A stretch of DNA of 64,000 bases from Burkholderiales bacterium (lineage in GTDB: Bacteria; Pseudomonadota; Gammaproteobacteria; Burkholderiales; Burkholderiaceae_C), in contig JACPUE010000028.1 of NCBI GenBank assembly GCA_016192425.1, positions 62,001 to 126,000 of the forward strand. The letters run 5' to 3'. Position 1 is the first letter of the stretch. Every line of letters begins with the position of its first letter. Under the pieces are notes generated by a model. The model searched no databases and was not told where the DNA came from. It was given only the letters and a program-made list of their open reading frames with translations. The position numbers were made by a program, and so were the translations under genes. This document shows, piece after piece, positions 16,189 through 26,220 of this stretch.

Positions 16189-16809
16189 TCAGTCTTTCAG
16201 CAACCGGATAACCTCGTCGTCCTCGACCTGCGCAAAGTCGCGGTAGAACTGCCCCACGGCCTCGAAGTCGGGCGGCACCTCCAGGCACACCACCTCGTCG
16301 GCCAGGGGCCGAACCATGGCCAAGGCTTCGCGCGAGGCCACGGGCACGGCGCAGACCAGCCGCGCCGGGTGCCGCGCGCGCAGCCCGTGCAGCGCGGCCA
16401 CCATGGTGGCGCCCGTCGCCAGCCCATCATCGACCACGATGACGATGCGCCCAGCCGGATCGATGGGCGCACGGACGGGTGTGTAGAGCGCACGGCGCGC
16501 GCGCAGCGCCTGGAGCTGGGTGCGCGTCTCCTGGGCCAGATGGGCCGAATCCGCGCCCAGGCGCCCGGCCTGCGGCGACACATAGGCCCAGCCGCTTTCA
16601 TCCACGGCCCCCACGGCCACTTCGGGCAGGAAGGGCGCGTGCAGCTTGCGCACCAGCACCACATCCAGCTCGCCGCCGAGTTGCCGCGCGATGACCCGGC
16701 CCATGGGCGCGGCCCCGCGCGGAATGGCCAGGACCAGCGGGTTCTGGCCCTGGAAGGCATGGAGGCTGGCCGCCAGGCGGCGGGCGGCATCGGTGCGGTC
16801 CTGGAACAT
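16189..16809 (-). CDS. Phosphoribosyltransferase-family protein
   Basis: A 206-residue type I phosphoribosyltransferase. The PRPP-binding signature IVIVVDDGLATGATM is at about residues 122-136, and A-I-P-R-G-A-A-P-M-G at 28-37 is the pyrophosphate loop. These stand-alone proteins often accompany universal stress proteins; substrate unknown. It ends a four-gene group on this strand (yqhD-like, stress protein, PyrR-like, this gene), starting 44 bp after the PyrR-like gene. Confidence 0.8.
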   Translation of the reverse strand: MFQDRTDAARRLAASLHAFQGQNPLVLAIPRGAAPMGRVIARQLGGELDVVLVRKLHAPFLPEVAVGAVDESGWAYVSPQAGRLGADSAHLAQETRTQLQALRARRALYTPVRAPIDPAGRIVIVVDDGLATGATMVAALHGLRARHPARLVCAVPVASREALAMVRPLADEVVCLEVPPDFEAVGQFYRDFAQVEDDEVIRLLKD

Positions 16810-16853
16810 GGCGGGCTCCTTTCTCGCTGTCTACGCGGCAGCCCGGCGACGGA

Positions 16854-17420
16854 TCAGGCGCCGCGCTGCAACTGCAGCAGTTCGATCTTGAATTCGCTCT
16901 CGTAGGGCGGAACGTTGCACTCGATGACATCGCCAGGCGCGATGTCCAGGCGCACGCCCACTACGTCGGCATGCACGGGCAGGCAGGTCACGCCCCGGTC
17001 TGCCAACATGGCCACGCGGATTTCGGCCGGTTGCTTGCGCGCGAGGTATTCCACCACGCGCAACAGTGAGTGGCCTGTGTAGAGCACATCGTCCACGACC
17101 AGCAGGGCATGGCCTGAGAGGTCGATGGCGGCATGGCTGGCGTTCTCGGTGAGCTGGGTTTCCGGGTGCAGCAGGGTGAGGTCGTCGGCGTAGCGCTTGA
17201 CGGACAGGTCCAGCCGCAGCGGCGCCCGCAGGCCATAGCGGCGCACCATCAGTTCAGTCAGGCGCTCGGCCAGTGGCGCGCCCCGGCGCAGGATGCCGAT
17301 GACGGCGATCTTGTCGCGCCCCGACAGCAGGCCGACGGCCTGCCGGGCCATGCGGTCGATGACGGCCCCCAGGGCCGTGGCGTCGTACAGGCAGGTGCGC
17401 TGGCCGGGTGGGCGGTCCAT
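16854..17420 (-). CDS. PyrR-like phosphoribosyltransferase
   Basis: A 188-residue protein with the PRPP motif LLVVDDVLYTGHSL (about residues 106-119) and the PyrR-like features I-G-I-L-R-R-G-A-P-L-A-E-R-L and K-R-Y-x-D-D. PyrR proteins bind pyrimidine mRNA leaders or act as uracil phosphoribosyltransferases. No pyrimidine genes are near, so an enzymatic or stress role is more likely. Start: ATG 17420 with GGAG 5 nt upstream; a GTG at 17426, which overlaps the stop of the stress-protein gene, is an alternative. Either way the two are translationally coupled. Confidence 0.75.
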   Translation of the reverse strand: MDRPPGQRTCLYDATALGAVIDRMARQAVGLLSGRDKIAVIGILRRGAPLAERLTELMVRRYGLRAPLRLDLSVKRYADDLTLLHPETQLTENASHAAIDLSGHALLVVDDVLYTGHSLLRVVEYLARKQPAEIRVAMLADRGVTCLPVHADVVGVRLDIAPGDVIECNVPPYESEFKIELLQLQRGA

Positions 17421-17422
17421 GC

Positions 17423-17875
17423 TCACTCCGTTTCCTGGCCGCGCACCAGCAGCACGGGCACGGGGGAAGCGCGCAGCACCTGCTCGGCGTCGCTGCCCAA
17501 CAGCAGGCGGCCCACGCCGCGTCGGCCATGTGTGCCCAGCACCACCACGTCGGCGGGCCAGGTGCGCACCTGTTCGACCACCCAGTCGGCCAGCCGGCCG
17601 TTCAGGCCCTCGTCGAGCACCGTGTCGGCGGCCACGCCCTCGGCCACGGCTTGATCGCGCGCCTGCCGCAGGATCTGCTCGCCATCGGCGCGCAACTGGT
17701 CGATCACGTCGGCGCTGAGGGCATAGGCCCCCACGGCCATGGCGGCGGACAGCGCGTCCACCATGTACAGCAGGCGGATCTGCCCGCCGCTCAGCCGGGC
17801 CAGCCGGATGGCCTCGGCGAGCCCTTTCAGGGAGGTGGGGCTGCCGTCCACCGGCACGAGAATGCGTTGGTACAT
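17423..17875 (-). CDS. Universal stress protein (UspA family)
   Basis: A 150-residue single-domain protein beginning MYQRILVPVDGSPTSLKGL, with the C-terminal nucleotide-binding signature G-T-H-G-R-R-G-V-G-R-L-L-L-G-S (about residues 113-127) and V-P-V-L-L-V-R. The G-x2-G-x9-G(S) pattern marks the ATP-binding subgroup. It lies between the PyrR-like gene (overlapping its stop) and the aldehyde-reductase gene on the same strand. Universal stress proteins are made in starvation or hypoxia, and this agrees with the neighbours. Confidence 0.9.
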   Translation of the reverse strand: MYQRILVPVDGSPTSLKGLAEAIRLARLSGGQIRLLYMVDALSAAMAVGAYALSADVIDQLRADGEQILRQARDQAVAEGVAADTVLDEGLNGRLADWVVEQVRTWPADVVVLGTHGRRGVGRLLLGSDAEQVLRASPVPVLLVRGQETE

Positions 17876-17949
17876 GTCAGGCTCCTTCGCAAGAACGGGC
17901 GCCTTGGCACCCACGGCCACGATAGCAGAAGCCTCCCAGGACTACAACG

Positions 17950-19107
17950 TCAGAGCGCGGCTTCAAGGATGGCGCGGCTGACCTCGGGCGTGATGGCACG
18001 GTGCTCACCCAGCTTGAGCATGCCGTGCGCCGTGAGCTGCGCCACCACGGCGTCCACGGCCTCGCGCCCCAGGCCGTAGGCCGAGAGGCGCGTGGGGATG
18101 CCCACACTCTCGAAAAAGGCGCGCGTGTGCGCGATGACGGCGTCGATGCGCTCGTCCTCGGTGCCGCCGCTGACATGCCAGACGCGCTCGGCGTACTGCA
18201 GGAGCTTCTCGCGCTTGGCCGCGCGCTGCGAGTGCATGAGCGAAGGCAGCACGATGGCCAGCGTGCGCGCGTGGTCGATGCCGTACAGGGCGGTCAGCTC
18301 GTGGCCGATCATGTGCGTGGCCCAGTCCTGCGGCACGCCCGCACCGATCAGGCCGTTGAGCGCCAGCGTGGCCGTCCACATCAGGTTGGCACGGTGGTCG
18401 TAGTCGGGCGGCTCGGCCAGTGCGCCGGGGGCGATTTCCACCAGAGTCTGCAGCAGGCCTTCGGCAAAGCGGTCCTGCGGGCGTGCCTGCACGGGGTAGG
18501 TGAGGTACTGTTCCATGACGTGCACGTAGGCATCGACCAGGCCGTTGGCGATCTGCTCGCGCGGCAGGGTGTAGGTCTTGGTCGGGTCGAGCACAGAGAA
18601 CTGCGGAAAGCAGTGCGCGCTGGAGAACGACAGCTTGGCCTGCGTGGCCTTGCGTGTGACCACGCCGCCGTTGTTCATCTCCGAGCCCGTGGCGGGCAGC
18701 GTGAGCACGCTGGCCAGCGGCAGCGCGCGCTGCACGTTGCGCCCGCGCTGCAGCAGGATGTCCCAGGGTTCGCCGTCAAAGCAGGCGGCGGCGGCCACGA
18801 ACTTGGTGCCGTCGATAACGGAGCCGCCACCCACGGCGAGCAGGTAGTCGATGTTCTCGGCGCGCACCTGCGCCACGGCGCGCATCAGCGTTTCGTAGCT
18901 GGGGTTGGGTTCGATGCCGCCAAACTCGCTCACGCTGCGCTCGCCCAATGCGGTGCGCACTTCGCCCAGCGTGCCGGTGCGCCGCGCGCTCTCGCCGCCG
19001 TACAGCACCAGCACCCGGGCCTGCGGCGGCACCAGGCGCGCCAGATCGGCCACCTTGCCCTGGCCAAAGACGATGCGGGTGGGGTTGTGGAAGTCAAAGT
19101 TCAGCAT
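17950..19107 (-). CDS. yqhD: YqhD-type iron-containing NADPH-dependent alcohol dehydrogenase
   Basis: A 385-residue protein similar along its length to E. coli YqhD, a broad NADPH-dependent aldehyde reductase. Shared segments include MLNFDFHNPTRIVFGQG, LAVGGGSVIDGTKF, VLTLPATGSE, NGLIGAGVPQDWATHMIGHE and LYGIDHARTLAIVLP. The last two contain histidines that bind the catalytic metal. Start: ATG 19107 with AGGAG 8 nt upstream; an ATG nine codons earlier lacks a site. It is upstream of the stress-protein gene and may detoxify aldehydes. Confidence 0.9.
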   Translation of the reverse strand: MLNFDFHNPTRIVFGQGKVADLARLVPPQARVLVLYGGESARRTGTLGEVRTALGERSVSEFGGIEPNPSYETLMRAVAQVRAENIDYLLAVGGGSVIDGTKFVAAAACFDGEPWDILLQRGRNVQRALPLASVLTLPATGSEMNNGGVVTRKATQAKLSFSSAHCFPQFSVLDPTKTYTLPREQIANGLVDAYVHVMEQYLTYPVQARPQDRFAEGLLQTLVEIAPGALAEPPDYDHRANLMWTATLALNGLIGAGVPQDWATHMIGHELTALYGIDHARTLAIVLPSLMHSQRAAKREKLLQYAERVWHVSGGTEDERIDAVIAHTRAFFESVGIPTRLSAYGLGREAVDAVVAQLTAHGMLKLGEHRAITPEVSRAILEAAL

Positions 19108-19200
19108 GCGCGGGGCTCCTTGTGGGGCAGCCATGCTAGCGCGGCAGACGGCGCGATGGCAGTCGCTGGGCGGACAGCCCTTGGCGGCAGGGGGCTTCTT

Positions 19201-20118
19201 CTACTGTTTGCGCCTGCCCATCAGGCGCCCCAGGCCGCGCCCACCGAACAGACCGTTGCGCAGCAAAGCCTGGCGCAGCAAGCGTGCAGCCCGGTCACGG
19301 ATGTGCAGCGGGCTTACAGCCGGGAAGGGCCGGAAGTGCGCCGCGCTGCAGGCGCCCAGAAAGTCGTGCAGGAGGGCTGTGTCGTCCAGCGTGTGCGAGC
19401 CCTGCACATGGAATTCGGGGTGCCACTGCGTGGCCGCGATGTAGCCCTGCCCGCGCACGGGGCTGCGGCGGATGGCCTCGGGGATGCCGTCGGGGTGGCT
19501 GACCGCTTCCACCACAAATCCCGGCGCCAGCGTCTTGATGCCCTGGTGGTGGATGCTGTTGACCGTCACCCGCCGCTGGCCGGGGTACAGGTGCGCCAGG
19601 CGCGAGCCGGGCACCAGGTCGATCTCGTGGAAGTGCTGGTCGTAGGTGCGCGCATTGCGGTGCTGCTGCGCACCGGGGTGCTGGGTCTCGATGTCCTGGT
19701 ACAGCGTGCCGCCAAACGCCACGTTGATGAGCTGCAGCCCCCGGCACACGCCAAAGATGGGCTTGCCCGCCTGCGCAAAGGCCTCGACCACAGCCAGGTC
19801 GTACAGGTCGCGCACCCGGTCGCCCAGCCATTCCTCGCGCAGCGGCTCCTCGCCATAGCTGCCCGGCCACATGTCGGCACCGCCATGCATTACCACGCCA
19901 TCGAGCCACTCGGCATAGTGCGCCAGGGTCACGTCGCCACGCGCCGTCTCGCCCGTGGGGCAAGGCACCATCACCACCAGGGCTCCAGCCGACATGATCC
20001 AGTGGGCAATGGACTGTTCGACGTACTGCAGCGTCTTGCCCGTGAACAGCGAACGCGAAGGGTCGGCATGCTGGAAACAGGCCGACAGCCCGATCTTGAG
20101 GCGGCGCGGTGCAAACAT
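19201..20118 (-). CDS. Gamma-glutamyl-GABA hydrolase-like class I amidotransferase (Peptidase C26)
   Basis: A 305-residue protein with the class I glutamine-amidotransferase triad: C125 in FGVCRGLQLINVAFGG, and H233 and E235 in TQWHPEFH. G-V-V-M-H-G-G-A-D-M-W-P is the oxyanion-region segment. Such C26 hydrolases cleave gamma-glutamyl amides (PuuD type) or related compounds. It lacks the rest of a putrescine pathway nearby, so the substrate is open. The C-terminal 40 residues are basic and extend beyond the family core. The ATG at 20118 is divergent from the HPF-like gene. Confidence 0.82.
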   Translation of the reverse strand: MFAPRRLKIGLSACFQHADPSRSLFTGKTLQYVEQSIAHWIMSAGALVVMVPCPTGETARGDVTLAHYAEWLDGVVMHGGADMWPGSYGEEPLREEWLGDRVRDLYDLAVVEAFAQAGKPIFGVCRGLQLINVAFGGTLYQDIETQHPGAQQHRNARTYDQHFHEIDLVPGSRLAHLYPGQRRVTVNSIHHQGIKTLAPGFVVEAVSHPDGIPEAIRRSPVRGQGYIAATQWHPEFHVQGSHTLDDTALLHDFLGACSAAHFRPFPAVSPLHIRDRAARLLRQALLRNGLFGGRGLGRLMGRRKQ

Positions 20119-20312
20119 GCTGCTTTTGTAGCACTGCACGGGCGCGGCGTCTGTAGGAGGAAGGCGCCGCAACAGCCTGCGGCAATCGTCTGCCATTGCC
20201 CAGACGGGGACATGGCCGGATCCAGCCCACCGCGGGAAATCTGGGATGATGGCGGCGTAATGCCTATCCATCCAGGCCACCACACCGGCCCATCGCTCAA
20301 AAAGGAGAACCC

Positions 20313-20657
20313 ATGCAAGTGCAAGTCCATACCGACAACAAGATCCAGGGCGGAGAGCCGCTGGCCCAGTGGGTACAGCAAGAGACCGTGTCTCGCCTGG
20401 CGCGCTTCAAGGATCAGGTCACCCGCGTCGAGGTCTTCCTGTCCGACGTGGATGCTGGCAAATCCGGCGCCAATGACAAGCGCTGCCGCATGGAGGCGCG
20501 TCCCGCAGGGCGCCAGCCCGTGGGGGTGACGGCCGATGCCGACAAGCTGGCCGACGCCTTCACCGGCGCCGTGGAAAAGCTGGCCCGCGCCCTCGACAAC
20601 GACCTGGGCCGGGCCAAGGATCGCAACGGCCGCGACACCATCCGCGCTGCGGAATGA
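20313..20657 (+). CDS. HPF/RaiA-family ribosome-associated protein
   Basis: A 114-residue protein: MQVQVHTDNKIQGGEPLAQW, R-L-A-R-F-K-D-Q-V-T-R-V-E-V-F-L-S-D, K-R-C-R-M-E-A-R-P-A-G and D-K-L-A-D-A-F-T-G-A-V-E-K-L-A-R-A-L. The beta-alpha-beta-beta-beta-alpha pattern and basic residues match hibernation-promoting-factor-like proteins that bind the 30S decoding site in stationary phase. AAGGAG precedes the ATG. It overlaps slyX by 4 bases. It lacks the C-terminal dimerisation domain of long HPF. Confidence 0.8.
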   Translation: MQVQVHTDNKIQGGEPLAQWVQQETVSRLARFKDQVTRVEVFLSDVDAGKSGANDKRCRMEARPAGRQPVGVTADADKLADAFTGAVEKLARALDNDLGRAKDRNGRDTIRAAE

Positions 20658-20872
20658 GCGGCCCGCACCCCGCCGACCAGCGCCTGACCGAACTGGAGAT
20701 CAAGGCCAGCTACACCGAGGATCTGCTGGACCAGTTGAACCTGGCCCTGTACCGGCAGCAACAGCAGATCGACCGGCTGGTGCAGGAGCTGGCCCGCCTG
20801 CGCCAGCAGATGCCCGAGGCGGGCAGTGCGGCGCCGCGCAACCTGCGCGACGAAATTCCGCCCCATTACTGA
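20654..20872 (+). CDS. slyX: SlyX-family protein
   Basis: A 72-residue coiled-coil protein with the SlyX signature R-L-T-E-L-E-I-K-x-S-Y-T-E-D-L-L-D-Q-L-N, then Q-Q-Q-I-D-R-L, and the conserved end RDEIPPHY. The role is unknown. Overlaps the HPF-like gene's stop (ATGA). Confidence 0.88.
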   Translation: MSGPHPADQRLTELEIKASYTEDLLDQLNLALYRQQQQIDRLVQELARLRQQMPEAGSAAPRNLRDEIPPHY

Positions 20873-20919
20873 AAGGCAGTGCAGCACTGGCGAAAGGTCG
20901 CCATGCGCACCGCTTTCGG

Positions 20920-22047
20920 TCAGTGCATGAAACGGCCTCCCGCGCCGATGATGGAAAGGTCGGTGAAGCGGGAGCCCGAGTGGTTCTTGGCGGAGTAGTT
21001 GATTTCAAACCCGCCCAGGTTCACCTCGTTCATCGATTCCAGCCCTGCGATGAAGGCCTCGCGCGTCAGGTTTTTGCCTGCGCGCCGCAGGCCTTCGACA
21101 AACACCTTGCCCATCAGAAAACCTTCCATGCTGGAGAAGTCAAACTCGGCATCACCGGCCTCCTTCATGCGCTGCTGGTACTCGCGTACCACGGCTGACG
21201 AAGGTGCATAGGGAAAGGGGACGACCTGGGACACCACGACACCCATTCCCGCAGTACCCAGCTCGTCCGCCAGCGCCTTGGAGCCCACGAAGCTCACGTT
21301 GAAAAACTGCCCGCCATACCCTTTGGCGCGGGATTGGCGGATGAACTCGGCACACGCCTTGTAGGCCCCCACCTGCACCACCGCCTCGGGTTGCGCAGCC
21401 ACAATGGCCGCCAGCGCGGCAGCCACATCGGTGCTGTTGCGTTCAACGGTGCCCGTGCCTGCGGGTTTGAGCTGGCGTTTTTCCAGCGCCCGCGCCACGC
21501 CTTCCAGCCCGGCCTTGCCATAGGCGTCGTTCTGGTAGAAAACGGCGATCTTCTTGACCCCCAGCGTAGTGAGGTACTGCACGATGCGCTCGGTCTCATC
21601 GAAATAGCTGGCACGCAAATGGAACACATAGCGATTGAACGGCTCCCTCAGCCCTTGCGCGCCCGTGAACATGCCCACCAGCGGCACCTTGGCCGACGTG
21701 AGCACGGGCACTGCCGCCAGGCCCGTGGGAGTCCCCACCGAACCCACCAAGGCAAAGACATTGTCCTGTTCGATCAGCCCCTTGGCAGCGGCTGCCGCCC
21801 GGTCGGGTTCATAGCCATCATCCCGCGTCACCAGCCGCACGCGGCGCCCATAGACACCGCCCTGGTCGTTGACCGACTGGATGTACGCCTGGATCCCCGC
21901 ATGGAGGCGCTTGCCGAGCTGCTCGGCCGGGCCGCTGAAAGGCGCGAACTGGCCGATGACCACCTCCTGGTCGGTCACGCCCACTTCCGCCCTGGCCCCC
22001 AGGGACACCCACACCAAGGCCATGGCAAGACAACGCAAAATCCACAT
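20920..22047 (-). CDS. ABC transporter substrate-binding protein, branched-chain amino-acid type
   Basis: A 375-residue periplasmic-binding protein with a signal peptide (MWILRCLAMALVWVSLGARA, cut before EVG). V-V-I-G-Q-F-A-P-F-S-G-P at the start of the mature chain, V-G-S-V-G-T-P-T-G-L-A and F-Y-Q-N-D-A-Y-G-K-A-G are typical of LivK-like Peripla_BP_6 proteins. No permease or ATPase genes are adjacent, so it is an orphan receptor; it may serve a remote ABC transporter or act as a sensor. GAGGAG lies about 9 bp upstream of the start. Confidence 0.88.
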   Translation of the reverse strand: MWILRCLAMALVWVSLGARAEVGVTDQEVVIGQFAPFSGPAEQLGKRLHAGIQAYIQSVNDQGGVYGRRVRLVTRDDGYEPDRAAAAAKGLIEQDNVFALVGSVGTPTGLAAVPVLTSAKVPLVGMFTGAQGLREPFNRYVFHLRASYFDETERIVQYLTTLGVKKIAVFYQNDAYGKAGLEGVARALEKRQLKPAGTGTVERNSTDVAAALAAIVAAQPEAVVQVGAYKACAEFIRQSRAKGYGGQFFNVSFVGSKALADELGTAGMGVVVSQVVPFPYAPSSAVVREYQQRMKEAGDAEFDFSSMEGFLMGKVFVEGLRRAGKNLTREAFIAGLESMNEVNLGGFEINYSAKNHSGSRFTDLSIIGAGGRFMH

Positions 22048-22191
22048 ACCCCAAGCTCCTCAAGCGCTGCCTGACAGCACCGGTGAAACCATGCCCGCAC
22101 CATTGCCAGCAAAGGTCTGCTGCATCATGCGCTGCAGTCCGTTGCAGCGGAACCCGTGCAAGCACTGATGCGGCGCCAGCACCACAAACGG

Positions 22192-22224
22192 CATCGGCCC
22201 ACACCTTGCGGTGGTGGGCCGATG
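22192..22224 (-). terminator. Probable terminator of the tkt-gap operon
   Basis: Inverted repeat with CATCGGCCCA-CACC and GGTG-GTGGGCCGATG arms around a TTGC loop, 22 bp after the gap stop on this strand. The stretch after it (CCGTTTG on the minus strand) is a weak U-tract. Confidence 0.6.
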
Positions 22225-22246
22225 TTCGACACGTCTGCGTGCAGGC

Positions 22247-23266
<1,020 letters not shown>

Positions 23267-23281
23267 TTAAAAACAACCCAA

Positions 23282-25330
23282 TCACTTCTTGCCTGCCAGC
23301 ACGGCGCGCACGGTGGCCGCCACGTTCTCGGCCGTGAAGCCGAAGTGCTTGAACAGCACGCCTGCAGGGGCCGATTCGCCGTAGCGGTCGATGCCGACCA
23401 CGGCGGCGCAGCCGTACTTCCACCAGAAATCGGTCACGCCCATTTCTACGGCGATGCGCGGCAGCCCTGCGGGCAGCACGGATTTCTTGTACTTGACGTC
23501 CTCGCGGTCGAAGCTCGTGGTGCTGGGCATGGAGACCACGCGCACGGCGATCTTTTTCTCGGCCAGTTGCTTTTGCGCGGCCAGGGCCAATTGGACCTCA
23601 GAGCCTGTGGCAATGATGACGGCCTGGGCTTTCTTCTTCAGGCCCACGTCCTTGGGCTCGGACAGCACGTAGGCACCGCGCGAGATGTCGCCCAGGTCGC
23701 GCTTGGACAGGTAGGGCAGGTTCTGGCGGCTCAGCAGCAGCGCGGTGGGCTGCTCGCGGTTGGACAGGGCCACGCTCCAGGCCACGGCGGTTTCAGCCGT
23801 GTCGGCGGGGCGCCAGACGTCCAGGCCGGGGATGATGCGCAGGGCCGCAGCGTGCTCTACCGACTGGTGCGTGGGGCCGTCTTCGCCCAGGCCGATGGAG
23901 TCGTGCGTGAAGACGTGGATCACGCGCTGCTTCATCAGCGCGGCCATGCGGATGGCGTTGCGGCTGTAGTCGCTGAAGGTGAGGAAGGTGCCGCCGTAGG
24001 GTATGAAGCCGCCGTGCAGCGCCACGCCGTTCATGATGGCGGCCATGCCGAATTCGCGCACGCCGTAGTTGATGTGGCGGCCGCCGACTTTTTCACCGTT
24101 CGCGGCTTCGGTCTTGACCACGTTGCCCTGCATGTCAAAGCGCAGGTTGGGCGTGCTCTTGGTGTTGGTGAGGTTAGAGCCGGTGAGGTCGGCGCTGCCG
24201 CCCAGCAGTTCGGGCAAGGCAGCCGTGAAGGCTTCGAGCGCCAACTGGCTGGCCTTGCGGCTGGCCACGGTCTGGCCTGCAGTGTGCGCGCCCACCACGG
24301 TGTCCACCGCCGTTTGGGCAAAGTGCGCGGGCAGGTCGCCGTTCATGCGGCGCGTGAACTCGGCGGCCAGCTCGGGGTAGGCAGCCTGGTAGGCGGCAAA
24401 GCGATCGTTCCAGGTTTGCTCGGCGGCGTGGCCGGTGGCGCGGGCGTTCCAGTCGGCGTACACCTCGTCGGGGATGACGAAGGGTGCGTGGCTCCAGCCC
24501 AGCGATTCGCGCGAGAGCGCGATTTCTTCGGCCCCCAGCGGCTCGCCGTGGGCCTTGGCGGTGTTGGCGCGGTTGGGCGAGCCCTTGCCGATATGCGTCT
24601 TGCAGATGACGAGCGAGGGGCGCTCGGTCTGCTTGTGCGCCTCGGCAATGGCGGCGGCGACCTTGTCGGCGTCGTGCCCGTCGATGGGGCCGATCACGTT
24701 CCAGCCGCTGGCCACGAAGCGCAACGCCGTGTTGTCGATGAACCAGGGCTGCACGGAGCCGTCGATGCTGATGCCGTTGTCGTCGTACAGCGCGACGAGC
24801 TTGTTCAGCTTCCAGGCGCCGGCCAGCGAGATGGCCTCCTGGCTGATGCCTTCCATCAGGCAGCCGTCGCCCAGGAAGGCGTAGGTGTGGTGGTCCACCA
24901 CGGCATGGCCTTCGCGGTTGAACTCGGCCGCCAGGAGTTTTTCGGCCAGGGCCATGCCCACGGCGTTGGTGAGGCCCTGGCCCAGCGGGCCGGTGGTGGT
25001 TTCCACGCCAGGGGTGTGGCCCACCTCGGGGTGGCCTGCGGTGCGGCTGCCCATCTGGCGGAAGTTCTGCAGCTCTTTCATGGGCAGGTCGTAGCCCGTG
25101 AGGTGCAAGAGCGCGTAGATCAGCATGGAGGCGTGGCCGTTGGACAGCACGAAGCGGTCGCGGTCGAACCACTGGGGGTTGGCCGGGTTGTGCTTGAGGT
25201 GCCGGGCCCACAGCCCGACGGCCATGTCGGCCATGCCCATGGGGGCGCCGGGGTGCCCGGAATTGGCTTGTTGAACGGCATCCATTGCGAGTGCGCGGAT
25301 CGCATTCGCCATTTGTTGAGTGTTGGCCAT
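23282..25330 (-). CDS. tkt: Transketolase
   Basis: A 682-residue thiamine-pyrophosphate enzyme that moves two-carbon units between sugar phosphates. G-H-P-G-A-P-M-G lies at the N-terminus, the TPP/metal motif [13 protein letters not shown] at about residues 155-167, and the pyrimidine-domain segment [17 protein letters not shown] near the middle; the C-terminal domain has [13 protein letters not shown] 25330 was chosen because it begins right before the conserved N-terminus. It precedes gap. A small inverted repeat AGGGG-AAAA-CCCCT (25358-25371) lies in its leader. Confidence 0.96.
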   Translation of the reverse strand: MANTQQMANAIRALAMDAVQQANSGHPGAPMGMADMAVGLWARHLKHNPANPQWFDRDRFVLSNGHASMLIYALLHLTGYDLPMKELQNFRQMGSRTAGHPEVGHTPGVETTTGPLGQGLTNAVGMALAEKLLAAEFNREGHAVVDHHTYAFLGDGCLMEGISQEAISLAGAWKLNKLVALYDDNGISIDGSVQPWFIDNTALRFVASGWNVIGPIDGHDADKVAAAIAEAHKQTERPSLVICKTHIGKGSPNRANTAKAHGEPLGAEEIALSRESLGWSHAPFVIPDEVYADWNARATGHAAEQTWNDRFAAYQAAYPELAAEFTRRMNGDLPAHFAQTAVDTVVGAHTAGQTVASRKASQLALEAFTAALPELLGGSADLTGSNLTNTKSTPNLRFDMQGNVVKTEAANGEKVGGRHINYGVREFGMAAIMNGVALHGGFIPYGGTFLTFSDYSRNAIRMAALMKQRVIHVFTHDSIGLGEDGPTHQSVEHAAALRIIPGLDVWRPADTAETAVAWSVALSNREQPTALLLSRQNLPYLSKRDLGDISRGAYVLSEPKDVGLKKKAQAVIIATGSEVQLALAAQKQLAEKKIAVRVVSMPSTTSFDREDVKYKKSVLPAGLPRIAVEMGVTDFWWKYGCAAVVGIDRYGESAPAGVLFKHFGFTAENVAATVRAVLAGKK

Positions 25331-25434
25331 CGGGGCGGCTCCGGTCGGGGAGAGGAGGGGAAAACCCCTGATTTTAACGGCCTGCCCCAAAGCGCCCCGC
25401 CCGGCCCCGCCAAACGATGCACTACAGTGCCGCC

Positions 25435-26220
25435 ATGCACGCCGCCGCACCCTCTTGCCCCCCGCTTGCGCAGCCCCCCGCCCTGCTCCTGGCCGCAGGC
25501 CGGGGCGAGCGCATGCGGCCCTTGACCGACACCTGCCCCAAGCCCCTGCTGCGCGTGCGCGGCCAGCCGCTGCTGCAATGGCATTTGCAGGCGCTGCACG
25601 CTGCCGGGGTGCGCCGCGCGGCCATCAACACCGCCTGGCTGGGGGAGCAGATCAGCGCACATTTTCAAGATGCTTTCAGCCCGCAGGGCTTGCCAAACGG
25701 GCGTGAGGCGCTATCAATTTCCTACTCGCACGAGGGCCGCGACTTTGGCGGCGCGCTGGAAACCGCCGGCGGCATTGCGCGTGCGCTGCCGCTGCTGGGC
25801 GATGTGTTCTGGCTGGCGGCGGGCGATGTGTTCGTGCCCGGTTTTGGCTTTAACGCCGCGGCCGCGCAGGCCTTTGCGGCCAGCTCCATGCTGGCCCACC
25901 TGTGGCTGGTGCCCAACCCGGCGCACAACCCGCGCGGCGACTTCGGCCTCTCACCCAAAGGCCTGGCGCTGAACCTGCCGCCCGAATCCCCCCAGCCGCG
26001 CTACACCTACAGCACCATCGCCCTGCTGCGCGCCGCGCTGTTTGCGCCGCCCTGGTGCGCTATTGCCCCCGGCAACCCGCAGGGGCTTGCGGCCCCGCTG
26101 GCGCCCTTGCTGCGCCGGGCCATGGACAATGGCCGGGTCAGCGCCACGCTCTACACCGGCCCCTGGACCGATGTGGGCACGCCGCAGCGCCTCGAAGAAC
26201 TCAACGCAAGCACGCCATGA
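25435..26220 (+). CDS. murU: Sugar-1-phosphate nucleotidyltransferase, MurU-like
   Basis: A 261-residue nucleotidyltransferase with the signature [17 protein letters not shown] followed by T-C-P-K-P-L-L-R-V and W-L-A-A-G-D-V-F-V, as in N-acetylmuramate-1-phosphate uridylyltransferase MurU of peptidoglycan recycling. [11 protein letters not shown] ends the protein in the same way. ATG 25435 is preferred over ATG 25417; TACAGT directly before it looks like a -10, so the mRNA could be leaderless. It overlaps pepP by 4 bases. Residues around 81-100 are encoded by a stretch weakly like repeat family A. Confidence 0.72.
   Translation: MHAAAPSCPPLAQPPALLLAAGRGERMRPLTDTCPKPLLRVRGQPLLQWHLQALHAAGVRRAAINTAWLGEQISAHFQDAFSPQGLPNGREALSISYSHEGRDFGGALETAGGIARALPLLGDVFWLAAGDVFVPGFGFNAAAAQAFAASSMLAHLWLVPNPAHNPRGDFGLSPKGLALNLPPESPQPRYTYSTIALLRAALFAPPWCAIAPGNPQGLAAPLAPLLRRAMDNGRVSATLYTGPWTDVGTPQRLEELNASTP

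Noticed and set aside
16854-17420. PyrR as an mRNA-binding attenuator protein
   Set aside because: No pyrimidine operon or PyrR-binding leader is seen in the window; the protein motif alone supports only a phosphoribosyltransferase call.
18001-20529. Open frame of over 800 codons on the plus strand
   Set aside because: Runs antisense through the yqhD-like and amidotransferase genes, both well supported.
25358-25378. AGGGG-AAAA-CCCCT hairpin followed by GATTTTAA
   Set aside because: It resembles a small terminator on the plus strand, but no plus-strand gene ends there; the stem is only 5 bp, so it was mentioned only in the tkt entry.
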